64,000 bases of DNA from Blastococcus sp. TF02A-30 (GCF_003319185.1 NZ_QOHJ01000003.1:62001-126000); one strand, 5' to 3'; positions 48,531 to 57,146 are shown, counted from the stretch's first letter. Numbers and translations: made by a program. Notes: a model not told the origin generated them from the sequence alone.

Positions 48531-49831
48531 GCCTCCTCGCGCACGGGGTCGGCTCGCGCACGGACCTGCCGATCCCGATCGGGTTCGCGCTCTACGGCGC
48601 CGGCGCCGCGATCCTGATCAGCTTCGCCGTCCTGCTGCTGTTCTGGCGCACCCCGCGGCTGGGCGGCTCCGGCTCGGGCCGCCCGCTGCCGGAGGGGCTG
48701 CAGCGGGTGCTCGACGGCGCCCCGCTGCGCCGCGGGCTGCAGGCGCTGGCGCTGCTGGTGACGGTGTTCGTCGTGGTCGCGGCGCTGGCCGGACCGGACG
48801 AGACCGCGCGCAACCTCGCCCCGTGGGTGCTCTACGTGACCTTCTGGGTGGGGCTGGTCCCGGCCAGCCTGCTGCTCGGTCCGGTCTGGCGGGTGGCGAA
48901 CCCGCTGCGGCTGCTGCACCGGGTGCTGCGGCCGCTCGTGCCCCGCGCTCCCGGCGCGCACCTGCTCCCCGCGCTGGGGCTGTGGCCCGCCGCCGCGTCG
49001 CTGCTGGTCTTCGTCTGGCTCGAGCTGGTCTACCCCGGCCGCGCCGAGCCGGTGACGGTCGCGGTCTTCCTCGTCGGCCACGCGGTCGTGCACGTGGGCC
49101 TGTCGCTGTGGTTCGGCGAGCGCTGGTTCGCCTCCGGCGAGGCCTTCGAGGCCTACTCCACGCTGATCGCCCGGCTCTCGCCGTGGGCACGGCGGGACGA
49201 CGGCCGGCTCGTGCTGCGCAGCCCGCTGGCCAACGCCATGGCCACACCGGCGCAGCCCGGGCTGACCGCCCTGGTGGTGGTGCTGCTCGGGTCGACGGCG
49301 TTCGACGGGCTGTCGCGGACGGCGTGGTGGCAGACCGGGCCCGGCTCGGCGAACGACTCGCTGTCGGGCACGCTCGGCCTGCTCGCCTGCATCGCGCTGG
49401 TGGCCGGCCTGTACGTGCTGGGCACCCGGCTCTCCGGCCGGCTGGCCGGGCAGGACCCGGCGGTGCAGCCGGGGCGGTACGCGGCCACGGTCATCCCCAT
49501 CGCGCTGGGCTACACCGTCGCGCACTACTTCAGCCTGCTGGTGCTGGACGGGCAGAACACCTGGATCCTGATCAGCAACCCGTTCGGCGCGGCCGGCGTG
49601 GACCTGTTCGGCACCTACGGCAACCGGGTCGACCTCACCGCGGTCAGCTCCGACGTGATCGCGCTGGTGCAGGTCGGGGCGATCATCCTCGGGCACGTGG
49701 TCGGCGTGACGCTGGCGCACGAGCGGGCGCTGCTCTCCGCCCGGCGGGCACGGGCCTCCGACCAGCTGCCGCTGGTGCTCACCATGGTGGTGTTCACCCT
49801 CGGCGGGCTCGGCCTCCTCTTCGGGTTCTGA
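48527..49831 (+). CDS. Polytopic membrane protein, resembles proteins annotated as fenitrothion hydrolase
   Basis: Protein of 434 residues with about ten helices. The start, LAHGVGSRTDLPIPIGFALYG, and GPVWRVANPLRLLHRVL resemble, from memory, actinobacterial membrane proteins labelled fenitrothion hydrolase after the Burkholderia FedAB complex; that label is probably not informative. Buried His/Asp/Asn residues occur (VGHAVVHVGL, YTVAHYFSLLVLDGQNTW). GTG overlaps the cupredoxin stop. Role unknown; co-occurrence with a cupredoxin and YtkA-like domain suggests metal or electron transfer. Confidence 0.6.
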   Translation: MSLLAHGVGSRTDLPIPIGFALYGAGAAILISFAVLLLFWRTPRLGGSGSGRPLPEGLQRVLDGAPLRRGLQALALLVTVFVVVAALAGPDETARNLAPWVLYVTFWVGLVPASLLLGPVWRVANPLRLLHRVLRPLVPRAPGAHLLPALGLWPAAASLLVFVWLELVYPGRAEPVTVAVFLVGHAVVHVGLSLWFGERWFASGEAFEAYSTLIARLSPWARRDDGRLVLRSPLANAMATPAQPGLTALVVVLLGSTAFDGLSRTAWWQTGPGSANDSLSGTLGLLACIALVAGLYVLGTRLSGRLAGQDPAVQPGRYAATVIPIALGYTVAHYFSLLVLDGQNTWILISNPFGAAGVDLFGTYGNRVDLTAVSSDVIALVQVGAIILGHVVGVTLAHERALLSARRARASDQLPLVLTMVVFTLGGLGLLFGF

Positions 49832-49964
49832 GCCCCCCACCTGCGCGGATCCGCCCCCCGACGGGTGATCCGGCTCCAGTTCCGGCCGCCTCCTGCCGAT
49901 GGAGTCAGTGCCCGCACCGGCGCAACCGGGGACCGCTTCCCCGACGAGCGGAAGGACCGCTCCC

Positions 49965-50246
49965 GTGATCGCAGTGACCTGCCGCAATGGCGAGCACTTC
50001 AAGGTCGACCCCGCGACGATCGAGCGCATCGACCAGGACCCGGACACGATCCTGCACCTGGTCGACGGCCGGCACTTCGTGGTCGACGTCGGGTTCGACG
50101 AGTTCCTGCGGCTGATCCGCGACCACCGCGCCGCGTTCGTGATGTCCTCCAGGCAGCTGACCCGGACGGCGCCGCGGGTCTCGCCGGCGCACCCGTCGCT
50201 GTTCGGCCGCGACCTCGTGCCGGTGCCGCGGCCGGTCACGGACTGA
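49965..50246 (+). CDS. FlbD-like domain protein (orphan)
   Basis: Protein of 93 residues. Residues 1-60 (VIAVTCRNGEHFKVDPATIE, PDTILHLVDGRHFVVD, FLRLIRDHR) match the small flagellar-operon FlbD domain, whose usual start is Met-Ile followed by this pattern; therefore GTG at 49965 is preferred over ATG 49899. The rest is a disordered Arg/Pro tail. No flagellar genes are near, so a role in motility cannot be assumed. It converges on the gluconokinase gene, 18 bases away. Confidence 0.65.
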   Translation: MIAVTCRNGEHFKVDPATIERIDQDPDTILHLVDGRHFVVDVGFDEFLRLIRDHRAAFVMSSRQLTRTAPRVSPAHPSLFGRDLVPVPRPVTD

Positions 50247-50264
50247 CCTCGGCGGCCGTCCGGG

Positions 50265-50810
50265 TCACCGCTCCGGCTGCAGCTCCCCGCGTTCGGCCTC
50301 GAGCACGGCGAGCAGTTCGTCCAGCACCTGGTCGGGTGCACCGGCCCCGGAGACGGCCGCCCCGGGCTCGTCCGGCTGCAGGGGTTCCAGCGTCGCCAGC
50401 TGGCTGTCCAGCAGCGACGCCGGCATGTAGTGCCCGGCGCGGCGCCGGAGACGCTCGCGCAGGAGATCGGGGTCCACGGTCACGTGCGCGAACCAGACCG
50501 ACGGGTTCCCCTCCCGCAGCAGGTCGCGGTAGGAGCGCTTGAGCGCCGAGCAGGTGACGACGACGGAGCGCCCGGCCTGCTCGTGCTCCCCGATCCAGCC
50601 GGCGAGCTTCCGCAGCCACGGCCAGCGGTCCTCGTCGTCGAGCGGGTGACCGGCGGCCATCTTCTCGACGTTCGCCTTCGGGTGGAACTCGTCGCCCTCG
50701 GCGAACTCCCAGCCCAGCCGCTCGACGAGCCCGGACGCGACGGTGGACTTCCCGGATCCCGAGACGCCCATGACGACGATGGTGGTGGTCGGTGGCGCTG
50801 CTGCCTCCAT
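50265..50810 (-). CDS. gntK: Gluconokinase
   Basis: Cytoplasmic kinase of 181 residues converting D-gluconate and ATP to 6-phosphogluconate. P-loop VMGVSGSGKSTVASGL is near the N-terminus; EFAEGDEFHPKANVEKMAAGHPLDDEDRWPWL is the family's diagnostic substrate-binding stretch; VVTCSALKRSYRDLLR and RAGHYMPASLLDSQLATLEP follow. ATG at 50810 gives the usual N-terminus. No gluconate permease or GntR regulator lies next to it. Identification is secure. Confidence 0.95.
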   Translation of the reverse strand: MEAAAPPTTTIVVMGVSGSGKSTVASGLVERLGWEFAEGDEFHPKANVEKMAAGHPLDDEDRWPWLRKLAGWIGEHEQAGRSVVVTCSALKRSYRDLLREGNPSVWFAHVTVDPDLLRERLRRRAGHYMPASLLDSQLATLEPLQPDEPGAAVSGAGAPDQVLDELLAVLEAERGELQPER

Positions 50811-50859
50811 GGGCCGACCGTAGGGCCGTCCGGGCCGGCCCACACCCCGAGCGCCCTGG

Positions 50860-51603
50860 TCAGCGGGCGTCGAGCGCCTCCAGCAGGGTCGGCCAGGCGG
50901 AGCTGCGCGGGTCGATCACGGCGAAGTGGCCGCCGTCGACCGGCCGCACCCGCACCTGCGGGTGGCGCCGCGCGTAGGACTCGGCGAGGGCGAGCGGCAC
51001 GATCTCGTCCGCCGTGCCGTGCACCACGGTCACCGGTACCCGGGGCTCGGGCAGCCGCACGGGGTCGAGGTCGGGCCGGCCGGCGGCCGGCCCCCCGAGG
51101 AACGCCCGGACGGCGCCGTCGCCCAGCCCCAGCTCCTCCCCCAGCGCCAGGTCCACGACCGGGGCGAGCGGGACGACGCCGACGACCTGCGGCAGCGGGT
51201 CGACGGCGGCGTGCGCGACGAGGTGCCCGCCGGCGGAGTGCCCGACCAGGACCAGCCGGCCGTTCGACCGGCCGGCCAGCTCCTCGGCCACCGAGACGGT
51301 GCGGATCGCCGAGGCGACGTCGTCCACCGTGGCGTCCGGGTCGCCGGGCACGCGGCGGTACTCGATCGCGGCGCTCGACCAGCCTTGCCGCGCCAGGGCG
51401 TCGGCCAGCGGGCGCAGGTGCAGCCGGTCGTACTCCGGTCGCCAGAAGCCGCCGTGCACGAGGACGACGAGCGGCCGGTCGGCCGAACCGAAGCGGACGT
51501 CGACGACGTGCTCGGGCAGGTCCCCGTAGCTCAGGACCAGGTCGGGCCCGGGTGCGGGCAGGTCGAGCACGGAACGGTCCTCGGCGTGGGGCGCTGCTGG
51601 CAC
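50860..51603 (-). CDS. Alpha/beta-hydrolase (esterase/kynurenine-formamidase-like)
   Basis: Serine hydrolase of about 247 residues. Oxyanion-hole motif VLVHGGFWRPEYD, nucleophile elbow LVGHSAGGHLVAH, acid in VVHGTADEIVP and catalytic His in VDGGHFAVIDP are all present. The HGGFW variant resembles esterases and arylformamidases. GTG at 51603 is chosen since the upstream cyclase gene ends at 51608; an in-frame GTG at 51621 is possible. Substrate unknown. Same strand as the cyclase, so probably cotranscribed with it. Confidence 0.85.
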   Translation of the reverse strand: MPAAPHAEDRSVLDLPAPGPDLVLSYGDLPEHVVDVRFGSADRPLVVLVHGGFWRPEYDRLHLRPLADALARQGWSSAAIEYRRVPGDPDATVDDVASAIRTVSVAEELAGRSNGRLVLVGHSAGGHLVAHAAVDPLPQVVGVVPLAPVVDLALGEELGLGDGAVRAFLGGPAAGRPDLDPVRLPEPRVPVTVVHGTADEIVPLALAESYARRHPQVRVRPVDGGHFAVIDPRSSAWPTLLEALDAR

Positions 51604-51607
51604 CGCG

Positions 51608-54600
51608 TCACCCCACCACACCGCGGGCGATCGCAGCGAGCCGGCGGTTCACCGGCGTGCTCCGGAAGCAGGTGCGGAGGGCGTCGTCCCGGACCCGCCC
51701 GGCCGCGGCCGCCAGGTGTCGGGCGGCCTGCTCGGCGACGTCGTCGGCGCGGGGATCCTGGAGGGCGCGGAGGACGCGGTGCGCGTCCACGAGGACGCGG
51801 CCGGGTTCCACGACGCCGGGCGCGACACCGTCCGCCAGCCCGAGCAGCACCTCCTCGACCGCTGACCGCGCGGCGGCGTCGTCCCCGGCGTCCAGGTGGG
51901 CGCACGCCGCCGCGGCCAGCGCCTCCAGCCGCTCGACCTGCACTCCCAGCCCGGCGTACCGGTCCGCGGCCGCCTGCAGGACGCCGGCCGCGGCCGGGTC
52001 GCCGGCCACGTGCAGCGCGAGACCGGCGACCAGGTCCGCCCGAGCGGCGGCGTGCGGCACGTCGACGCCCGCCGCGGCCGCCTGCGCCTCGGCCGCGCGG
52101 TCCCGGGCGCGCTGGACCCGCCCCTCGGCCAGGTCGGTGACCGCCAGCGACGCGAGCAGGTGGGCGGTCAGGTAGGGCAGCTCGTGCTCCCCGCTCACCC
52201 GGAGCCCGCGCTCCAGGTGCTCGCGCGCGGCGGGCAGGTCCCCCGCGAGCCGCAGCGCCTCGCCGGTGCTCTGCAACGCGGCGACCACGCCCTCGGCGTC
52301 GTCGATCTCCTCGGTCAGCGCCAGCGCCCGCCGGGCACCGTCGAGGGCGTCGTCGAGCCGGCCCTGCTCCTGGGCGATCCGCGCGAGGTTGGTCAGCATG
52401 ATCCCCTCGCGGTAGCGGTGCCCGGTGGCCACGAACACCGCGAGCGCCTCCTCCGAGGGGCGGCGCGCCTCCTCCAGCCGGCCGAGCTCGAGCAGCAGCG
52501 CACCCACCTGCCCGCTGACCATCGCCTCGCCCTCGCGGTCGTCGACGAGCCGGTGCTCGGCCCGCGCCTCCTCGAGCCGCGCCAGCGCCTCCTCGCTGGC
52601 GCCCCGGTTGGTGGCCACGACGCCGAGCAGGCGCAGCGTCTCCCCGGCCCTGCGGTGGTCCTCGACCCGCCGGGCCGCAGCCAGGGCCCGCTCGAGCAGG
52701 TCCGCGGCACCGGCGTGCTCATTGAGGAAGGCCAGGCCGCGTCCGCCCTGCATGAGCGCCTCGGCCTCCAGGTCGGTCCGGCCGGCCAGCCGGGCGAGCT
52801 CCGCGGCCTCGCGCGCGACCGGCGCGACCTCCGCGTAGTCCCCCCGGTAGAAGTGCCAGCGCCCCTCGGCGAGCAGGACGAGGGCGCGGTGCGCCGCGTC
52901 GAGGTCGTCCGCCGCCAGCAGCTCGTCGAGCCGCGCGCGCTGCTCCTCGCGCCGTCCCAGCCGGTCGAGCACCGACTCCTCGGCCAGCAGCACCTCGCAC
53001 CACAGCGACCGGTCGGCGGCGGGGACCAGCGAGCGCGCCCGGCCGAGCAGGGCCAGGGCGTCGTCGCTGGCGAAGGTGCCGGCCGCGTGCCGGCCGGCGC
53101 GTAGGTACCAGCGCGCCGCCGCGGCCGCCTGCCCCGCCCGCTCGTGGTGCCGGGCGACCACGGCCGCGTGCTCGTCGGGCCGCCCGGTCCGCTCGACGAC
53201 GTCCTCCAGCCACGCCGCGGCCAGGGCGTGCAGGGTGCGCCGGGTCGACCGGAGGACGTTCTCGTAGGCGACGTCGCGCAGCAGCGCGTGCCGGAAGGAG
53301 AACTCCCGGCTCTCGGCGAACGCCGACCGCGGCCGCTCCACCACCACGTCGCGCGCCGCCAGGCCGCCCAGGGCCGCCGCCCGCGCCGGCGGCGCCACCG
53401 AGGCGGCCAGCCGGTCGACGGCCTGGTCCCAGAACACCCGGCCGACGACGGCGCCGCAGCCGAGGACGGTGCGCTCGGCGGGGGCCAGCGCGTCCAGCCG
53501 CGCCTGGAGGAGCCCGCGCAGGGTCGTCGGGACGCGCACCCGGTCGACCGCGTCCCCGGCCACGGTCCACCGCTCCCCGGCGGTGTCGACCACGCCCTCC
53601 TCGAGCAGCCAGCCGACCAGCTCCTCGACGTAGAAGGGGTTGCCCTCCGCCGTCTCGACGACCAGGTCCACCAGCACCGCCGGGAGGGCGTCCACCCGCT
53701 GGAGCAGCTCGTGCACGAGCAGGCCCACCGCCGCGTCGGGCAGGGGCGCCAGCGGCAGCCGGGAGTGCCCCGGCTCCTGACCCCAGGTCGGCCGCTGCTC
53801 CAGCAGGCGAGGCCGGGTGGTCGCGACCACGAGCAGCGGCCCGAGGTCCGGGACCCGCGCCAGGCCGGCGACGGCGTCCAGGCTCGCGGCGTCGGCCCAG
53901 TGCAGGTCCTCCAGCAGGACGACGACCGGCGCCCGGCGGCCCATGTCGCGCAGCAGCTCCTGCACCAGCGCCGTCCCGCGGCGGCTCAACGCCTCGGGCT
54001 CGGTCGGCGGGCCGGTGCCGCCCAGCGCGAACCCCAGCCAGGTCGCGACCGTGCCGGGCTCGTCGGCGTCCCCCCGCTCCGCCCGGAGCCGCTGCCAGCC
54101 CTCCTCCCAGCGGGCCCGCACCCGCTCCGGTGGATCGGTGGCGCGGATGCCGAACCGCTCGGCGAACGCCGTGCGCACCAGCCCGTAGGGGACGTCGCGG
54201 GTGGCAGGTGAGGCGCGGCCGCGCAGGACCCACACCTCGGTGGGCAGCCGGGCCAGCCAGTCCTCGACGTCGTGCACCAGCCGCGTCTTGCCCACGCCGG
54301 CGTCCCCGACGACCGTGACGACGTGCGGCGCGCCCCCGGCGACGACGCGGTCGAACGTCTCCTGCACCTGGCGCAGCTCGGCCTCCCGGCCGACGGTGCG
54401 GGTGACCACGCCGGCCACCCCGCGCGTCTCGGGCCAGAAGTCCTGGTCCGCGCCCTCCACGACGTAGCCGTCGACCGTGCCCTCGATGCCCTTCAGGCGC
54501 AGGCCGGTCAGCTTCCGCAGCCCGTAGCGGCCCCGGACCTGCCGGCCGGTCTCCGCCGAGAGGAGCACGGACCCGGGGGCGGCCGCGGCCTGCAGCCGGG

Positions 54601-55150
54601 CGGCGCGGCCGGCGGTGTCGCCCACAACGAGGAACTGGCCGTCGTCTCGCTCCGCCCGGCCGGTCACCACCACCTCGCCGGTGTCGACACCCACCCGCAG
54701 GGCCAGGCCCGCGGCAGCCGGAACCTCCGCGCACACGCTGCCGAGGGCCGCCTGCATCGCCAGGGCGGCGCGCACCGCGCGGACCGGGTCGTCCTCCTGC
54801 GCGCGGTAGAGACCGAACACCGCCACGACGGCGTCGCCGATGAACTTCTCCACCACCCCGCCCTCGGCCTCGACGGCGGTGCGCAGGGCGGCGAAGTAGC
54901 GGCTCATGACCTGCTGCAGGTCCTCGGGGTCCAGCCGCGCGGCCAGCCCGGTCGAGTCGACGAGGTCGGCGAAGACCACGGTGACGAGCTTGCGCTGGTC
55001 GCCCACCGAGGCGGCCAGGAGCCGGTCGCGCTTCTCGACCAGCGGCAGCAGCGCGGTGTCGACGACGGCGTCCCCGAGCAGCGCGCGCTGGCCCTCCAGC
55101 GCGGCGATCGCCTGCTCGAGGCGGTCGAGCTCGTCGGGGTCGGGTGGCAC
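51608..55150 (-). CDS. Class III nucleotidyl cyclase fused to AAA/STAND ATPase and TPR repeats
   Basis: Large signalling protein of 1180 residues. A short helical N-terminus (1-50) leads to a class III cyclase domain (about 54-230) with metal aspartates in VVFADLVDSTG (Asp62) and EKFIGDAVVAVFG (Asp106). The ATPase part has Walker A VVGDAGVGKTRLV (about residue 285) and VVLLEDLHWADA (Walker B-like). Residues about 700-1150 form TPR-like helical repeats. Many actinobacterial relatives begin with a zinc ribbon; none is seen here. No LuxR HTH is present at the end. GTG follows GAGG. It probably makes cAMP in response to a protein or ligand signal. Confidence 0.92.
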   Translation of the reverse strand: MPPDPDELDRLEQAIAALEGQRALLGDAVVDTALLPLVEKRDRLLAASVGDQRKLVTVVFADLVDSTGLAARLDPEDLQQVMSRYFAALRTAVEAEGGVVEKFIGDAVVAVFGLYRAQEDDPVRAVRAALAMQAALGSVCAEVPAAAGLALRVGVDTGEVVVTGRAERDDGQFLVVGDTAGRAARLQAAAAPGSVLLSAETGRQVRGRYGLRKLTGLRLKGIEGTVDGYVVEGADQDFWPETRGVAGVVTRTVGREAELRQVQETFDRVVAGGAPHVVTVVGDAGVGKTRLVHDVEDWLARLPTEVWVLRGRASPATRDVPYGLVRTAFAERFGIRATDPPERVRARWEEGWQRLRAERGDADEPGTVATWLGFALGGTGPPTEPEALSRRGTALVQELLRDMGRRAPVVVLLEDLHWADAASLDAVAGLARVPDLGPLLVVATTRPRLLEQRPTWGQEPGHSRLPLAPLPDAAVGLLVHELLQRVDALPAVLVDLVVETAEGNPFYVEELVGWLLEEGVVDTAGERWTVAGDAVDRVRVPTTLRGLLQARLDALAPAERTVLGCGAVVGRVFWDQAVDRLAASVAPPARAAALGGLAARDVVVERPRSAFAESREFSFRHALLRDVAYENVLRSTRRTLHALAAAWLEDVVERTGRPDEHAAVVARHHERAGQAAAAARWYLRAGRHAAGTFASDDALALLGRARSLVPAADRSLWCEVLLAEESVLDRLGRREEQRARLDELLAADDLDAAHRALVLLAEGRWHFYRGDYAEVAPVAREAAELARLAGRTDLEAEALMQGGRGLAFLNEHAGAADLLERALAAARRVEDHRRAGETLRLLGVVATNRGASEEALARLEEARAEHRLVDDREGEAMVSGQVGALLLELGRLEEARRPSEEALAVFVATGHRYREGIMLTNLARIAQEQGRLDDALDGARRALALTEEIDDAEGVVAALQSTGEALRLAGDLPAAREHLERGLRVSGEHELPYLTAHLLASLAVTDLAEGRVQRARDRAAEAQAAAAGVDVPHAAARADLVAGLALHVAGDPAAAGVLQAAADRYAGLGVQVERLEALAAAACAHLDAGDDAAARSAVEEVLLGLADGVAPGVVEPGRVLVDAHRVLRALQDPRADDVAEQAARHLAAAAGRVRDDALRTCFRSTPVNRRLAAIARGVVG

Positions 55151-55219
55151 GTCCTCACCCCCGGGGTGCGGCGTCCGGCGGGCGAACCGTACCGCCGGGC
55201 CGGCCCCGGGAACGAGAAA

Positions 55220-55245
55220 GGACGCCCCTCCGCTGGAGGGACGCC
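55220..55245 (-). terminator. Terminator of tRNA-Ala
   Basis: An 11-bp stem (with two wobbles) with an AGC loop lies 14 bases past the tRNA 3' end on the minus strand and is followed by TTTCTCGTT, one of the few intrinsic terminators here with a T tract. Confidence 0.75.
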
Positions 55246-55259
55246 CTGTCTCGTACGGG

Positions 55260-55332
55260 TGGAGCTGAGGGGACTCGAACCCCTGACCCCCACACTGCCA
55301 GTGTGGTGCGCTACCAGCTGCGCCACAGCCCC
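55260..55332 (-). tRNA. tRNA-Ala (anticodon GGC)
   Basis: A 73-base cloverleaf on the minus strand. Acceptor GGGGCTG pairs with CAGCTCC (one G-U), discriminator A. The D arm begins GCGCAGCTGG. The anticodon stem is CCACA/TGTGG with loop CTGGCAG, giving anticodon GGC for GCC/GCU alanine codons. The T arm has GGTTCGAGTCC. CCA is not encoded. No other tRNA is adjacent. Confidence 0.95.
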
Positions 55333-55416
55333 GTACCGACCCGGTCTGGTGCGTCCGAGCCGGGAGCAACTGTACAGGGCCGCGCACAGCACCCGGTGCA
55401 GGGGGTCGGCGTCGCG

Positions 55417-55827
55417 TCAGCCCTCCCTCAGCTGGGCGATGCGGACGTTGTTGCCGAAGGGGTCCCGCAGGCCGAAGTCGATGCCGTAACCGCGGTCCTC
55501 GGGCTCCTCGGTGAGCTCGACACCCTTGGCCTTGAGCTCGGCGTGGGTCTTGTAGGCGTCGTCGCAGGCGAAGAACAGGGTCCCGCCGGCGGCGCCCTTG
55601 GTCAGCATGGCGCGGACCTCGGCGGCGGTCTCCTCGCTCATGGCCGGCTGGCCGGGGCGCTCCAGCAGGACCTTCTGGTCGGTGCCGGGCACGCGGACGG
55701 TCAGCCACCGCATGAAGCCGAGGTCGGCGTCGGTGTCGACCTCCAGCCCCAGCTTGCCGACGTAGAAGTCGAGGGCCTGGTCCTGGTCGAGGACGTAGAT
55801 ACCGGAGATGTTCAGTCGGGTGATCAT
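55417..55827 (-). CDS. VOC-family (glyoxalase/bleomycin-resistance-like) protein
   Basis: Protein of 136 residues with the paired beta-alpha-beta-beta-beta fold: ITRLNISGIYVLDQDQALDFYVGKLGLEVDTD in the first half and GGTLFFACDDAYKTHAELKAKGVELTEEPEDRGYG, DPFGNNVRIAQL in the second. It lacks an obvious His first metal ligand, so enzymatic activity is uncertain. ATG at 55827 gives the standard N-terminus. It lies 20 bases downstream of an AraC-type gene on the same strand, a frequent regulator-VOC pair. Confidence 0.87.
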   Translation of the reverse strand: MITRLNISGIYVLDQDQALDFYVGKLGLEVDTDADLGFMRWLTVRVPGTDQKVLLERPGQPAMSEETAAEVRAMLTKGAAGGTLFFACDDAYKTHAELKAKGVELTEEPEDRGYGIDFGLRDPFGNNVRIAQLREG

Positions 55828-55847
55828 GGGCAGAACCGTAGGAGCGC

Positions 55848-56261
55848 TCAACCCCGGCGTGCTTCTCCGAAACTGCTCGGTCGCAGCCACGCCATCGCGA
55901 AGCAGGTGGGCACCGGCGGCAGCGGCCCGCGCCGCCGGTACACCGACGGTGGCTCCCCGACGATGTCGCGGAACACCCGGCTGAACGTGCCGAGCGACGA
56001 GAACCCGACGTCCATGCAGATGTCGGTGACGCTGCGATCCGTCGTCCGCAGCAGGAACATCGCGCGCTCCACCCGGCGGCGCTGCAGGTAGCGGTTGGGC
56101 GTCTCGCCGAACGCGGCACGGAAGGTCCGGATGAAGTGGGCCTCGGACACGTGCGCTATCCGCGCCAGCGTGGGGACGTCGAGCGGCTCGGCGTAGTCGC
56201 GGTCCATCGCGTCGCGGGCGCGCAGCAGCCGCCGGTTGCTCTCCTCGACCGCGCGGCTCAC
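55848..56261 (-). CDS. AraC-family regulator (short, DNA-binding domain only)
   Basis: Regulator of 137 residues. Two HTH motifs are seen: LDVPTLARIAHVSEAHFIRTFRAAFGETPNRYLQRRRVERAM and SVTDICMDVGFSSLGTFSRVFRDIVGEPPSVYRRR. There is no separate ligand domain, so it resembles SoxS/MarA-sized activators. GTG start. It precedes the VOC gene by 20 bases and probably controls it. It begins only 13 bases after the stop of the second M23 peptidase gene, so readthrough from that gene is possible. Confidence 0.9.
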   Translation of the reverse strand: MSRAVEESNRRLLRARDAMDRDYAEPLDVPTLARIAHVSEAHFIRTFRAAFGETPNRYLQRRRVERAMFLLRTTDRSVTDICMDVGFSSLGTFSRVFRDIVGEPPSVYRRRGPLPPVPTCFAMAWLRPSSFGEARRG

Positions 56262-56274
56262 GGTCGGGATCGAA

Positions 56275-57057
56275 TCAGATCGAGACGCCGCGCTCCCGCA
56301 GCCAGGGCAGCGGGTCGACCCGCTTGCCGTCGATGCCGCCCTTGTGCACCTCGAAGTGCAGGTGCGGGCCGGTGGACTGGCCGCGGTTGCCGAGCAGCGC
56401 GATGGTCTCGCCGGCCTCCACGTACTGCCCCGGCTCCACCAGGATCTTGTCCATGTGGCCGTAGACGGTGACGTCGCCGTTGTCGTGGAGGACGTAGACG
56501 GCGAGGCCGAAGCCGGATGCCGCGCCCGCGCGCAGCACGACGCCGTCCATCGCCGCGTACTCGGGCGTGCGCATCGGCGCGGCCAGGTCGATGCCGTAGT
56601 GGAAGGTGCCCCAGCGGGCGGCGAAGGTGCTGGTCAGCCGGGCCCCGTCGACCGGGAGCACCGCCTTGGGACGGGCGGCCTCGATGGCGGCGGCCTCGGC
56701 CGCGGCGCGCTCGGCACGGGAGGCGGCCACCTCCTGCAGCCGCGCCTGCGCCTCGGCCACGCTGATCGAGGCCTGCGGGAGCATCTCCACGTTCTCCTCG
56801 GCGGCCAGCATCTGCTGCTGCGCCGAGAGCACCGGGGTGGCTCCGGTGGCACCGGCCGTGCCGGTGAAGCCGAGCCCGGCGGCGGCGATGCCGCCGGTGA
56901 GCAGCGCGGCGAGCAGGACGCCCGGACGACGGGTGGCGTGCGGCCGCGGCGCCCGCCGGGCCCGGCGGGACGGGCGGACGGCGGCGTGCCGACCGGTGCT
57001 GGGCCCCGTCGCGACCAGGAGGTCGGTGGGGGTGTCGGCGCCCGTCCGTGCGTCCAT
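56275..57057 (-). CDS. Secreted M23 (LytM) peptidoglycan peptidase
   Basis: Endopeptidase of 260 residues. A short Arg-rich N-terminus and one hydrophobic segment (GVLLAALLTGGIAAAGLGF, about residues 47-65) export or anchor it. A coiled-coil-like stretch (MLAAEENVEMLPQASISVAE) leads to the M23 domain, with HYGIDLAAP, YGHMD and HLHFEVH zinc/catalytic residues intact. The domain closely matches the C-terminus of the first M23 gene (6872-8614), but without the Ala/Lys/Pro tail. ATG at 57057 (MDARTGADTP). The direct-repeat motif lies 72 bases upstream, as in the paralogue. Confidence 0.9.
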   Translation of the reverse strand: MDARTGADTPTDLLVATGPSTGRHAAVRPSRRARRAPRPHATRRPGVLLAALLTGGIAAAGLGFTGTAGATGATPVLSAQQQMLAAEENVEMLPQASISVAEAQARLQEVAASRAERAAAEAAAIEAARPKAVLPVDGARLTSTFAARWGTFHYGIDLAAPMRTPEYAAMDGVVLRAGAASGFGLAVYVLHDNGDVTVYGHMDKILVEPGQYVEAGETIALLGNRGQSTGPHLHFEVHKGGIDGKRVDPLPWLRERGVSI

Positions 57058-57129
57058 GCAGCTGTGCCCGTCCCGCGATGCGTGAAGGAATGGTCCGGCC
57101 GGATTCGGCTCCCGCCCATCGAAACATCG

Positions 57130-57146
57130 CGTGACCGGTTCGTGAC
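57130..57146 (-). promoter_or_regulatory. Direct-repeat operator, MtrA-like (copy 2)
   Basis: On the minus strand this is GTCACGAACCGGTCACG, two GTCACG units on an 11-base period, 72 bases before the second M23 start. It matches copy 1 (8683-8699) at 13 of 17 positions and at nearly the same distance from the gene. GTCAC direct repeats fit known MtrA sites. Confidence 0.55.

Noticed and set aside
51608-56119. A single giant minus-strand frame joining the cyclase gene to upstream sequence
   Set aside because: The extra upstream part crosses a tRNA, the VOC gene and part of the AraC gene in another frame; the GTG at 55150 has a ribosome site and suitable protein start.
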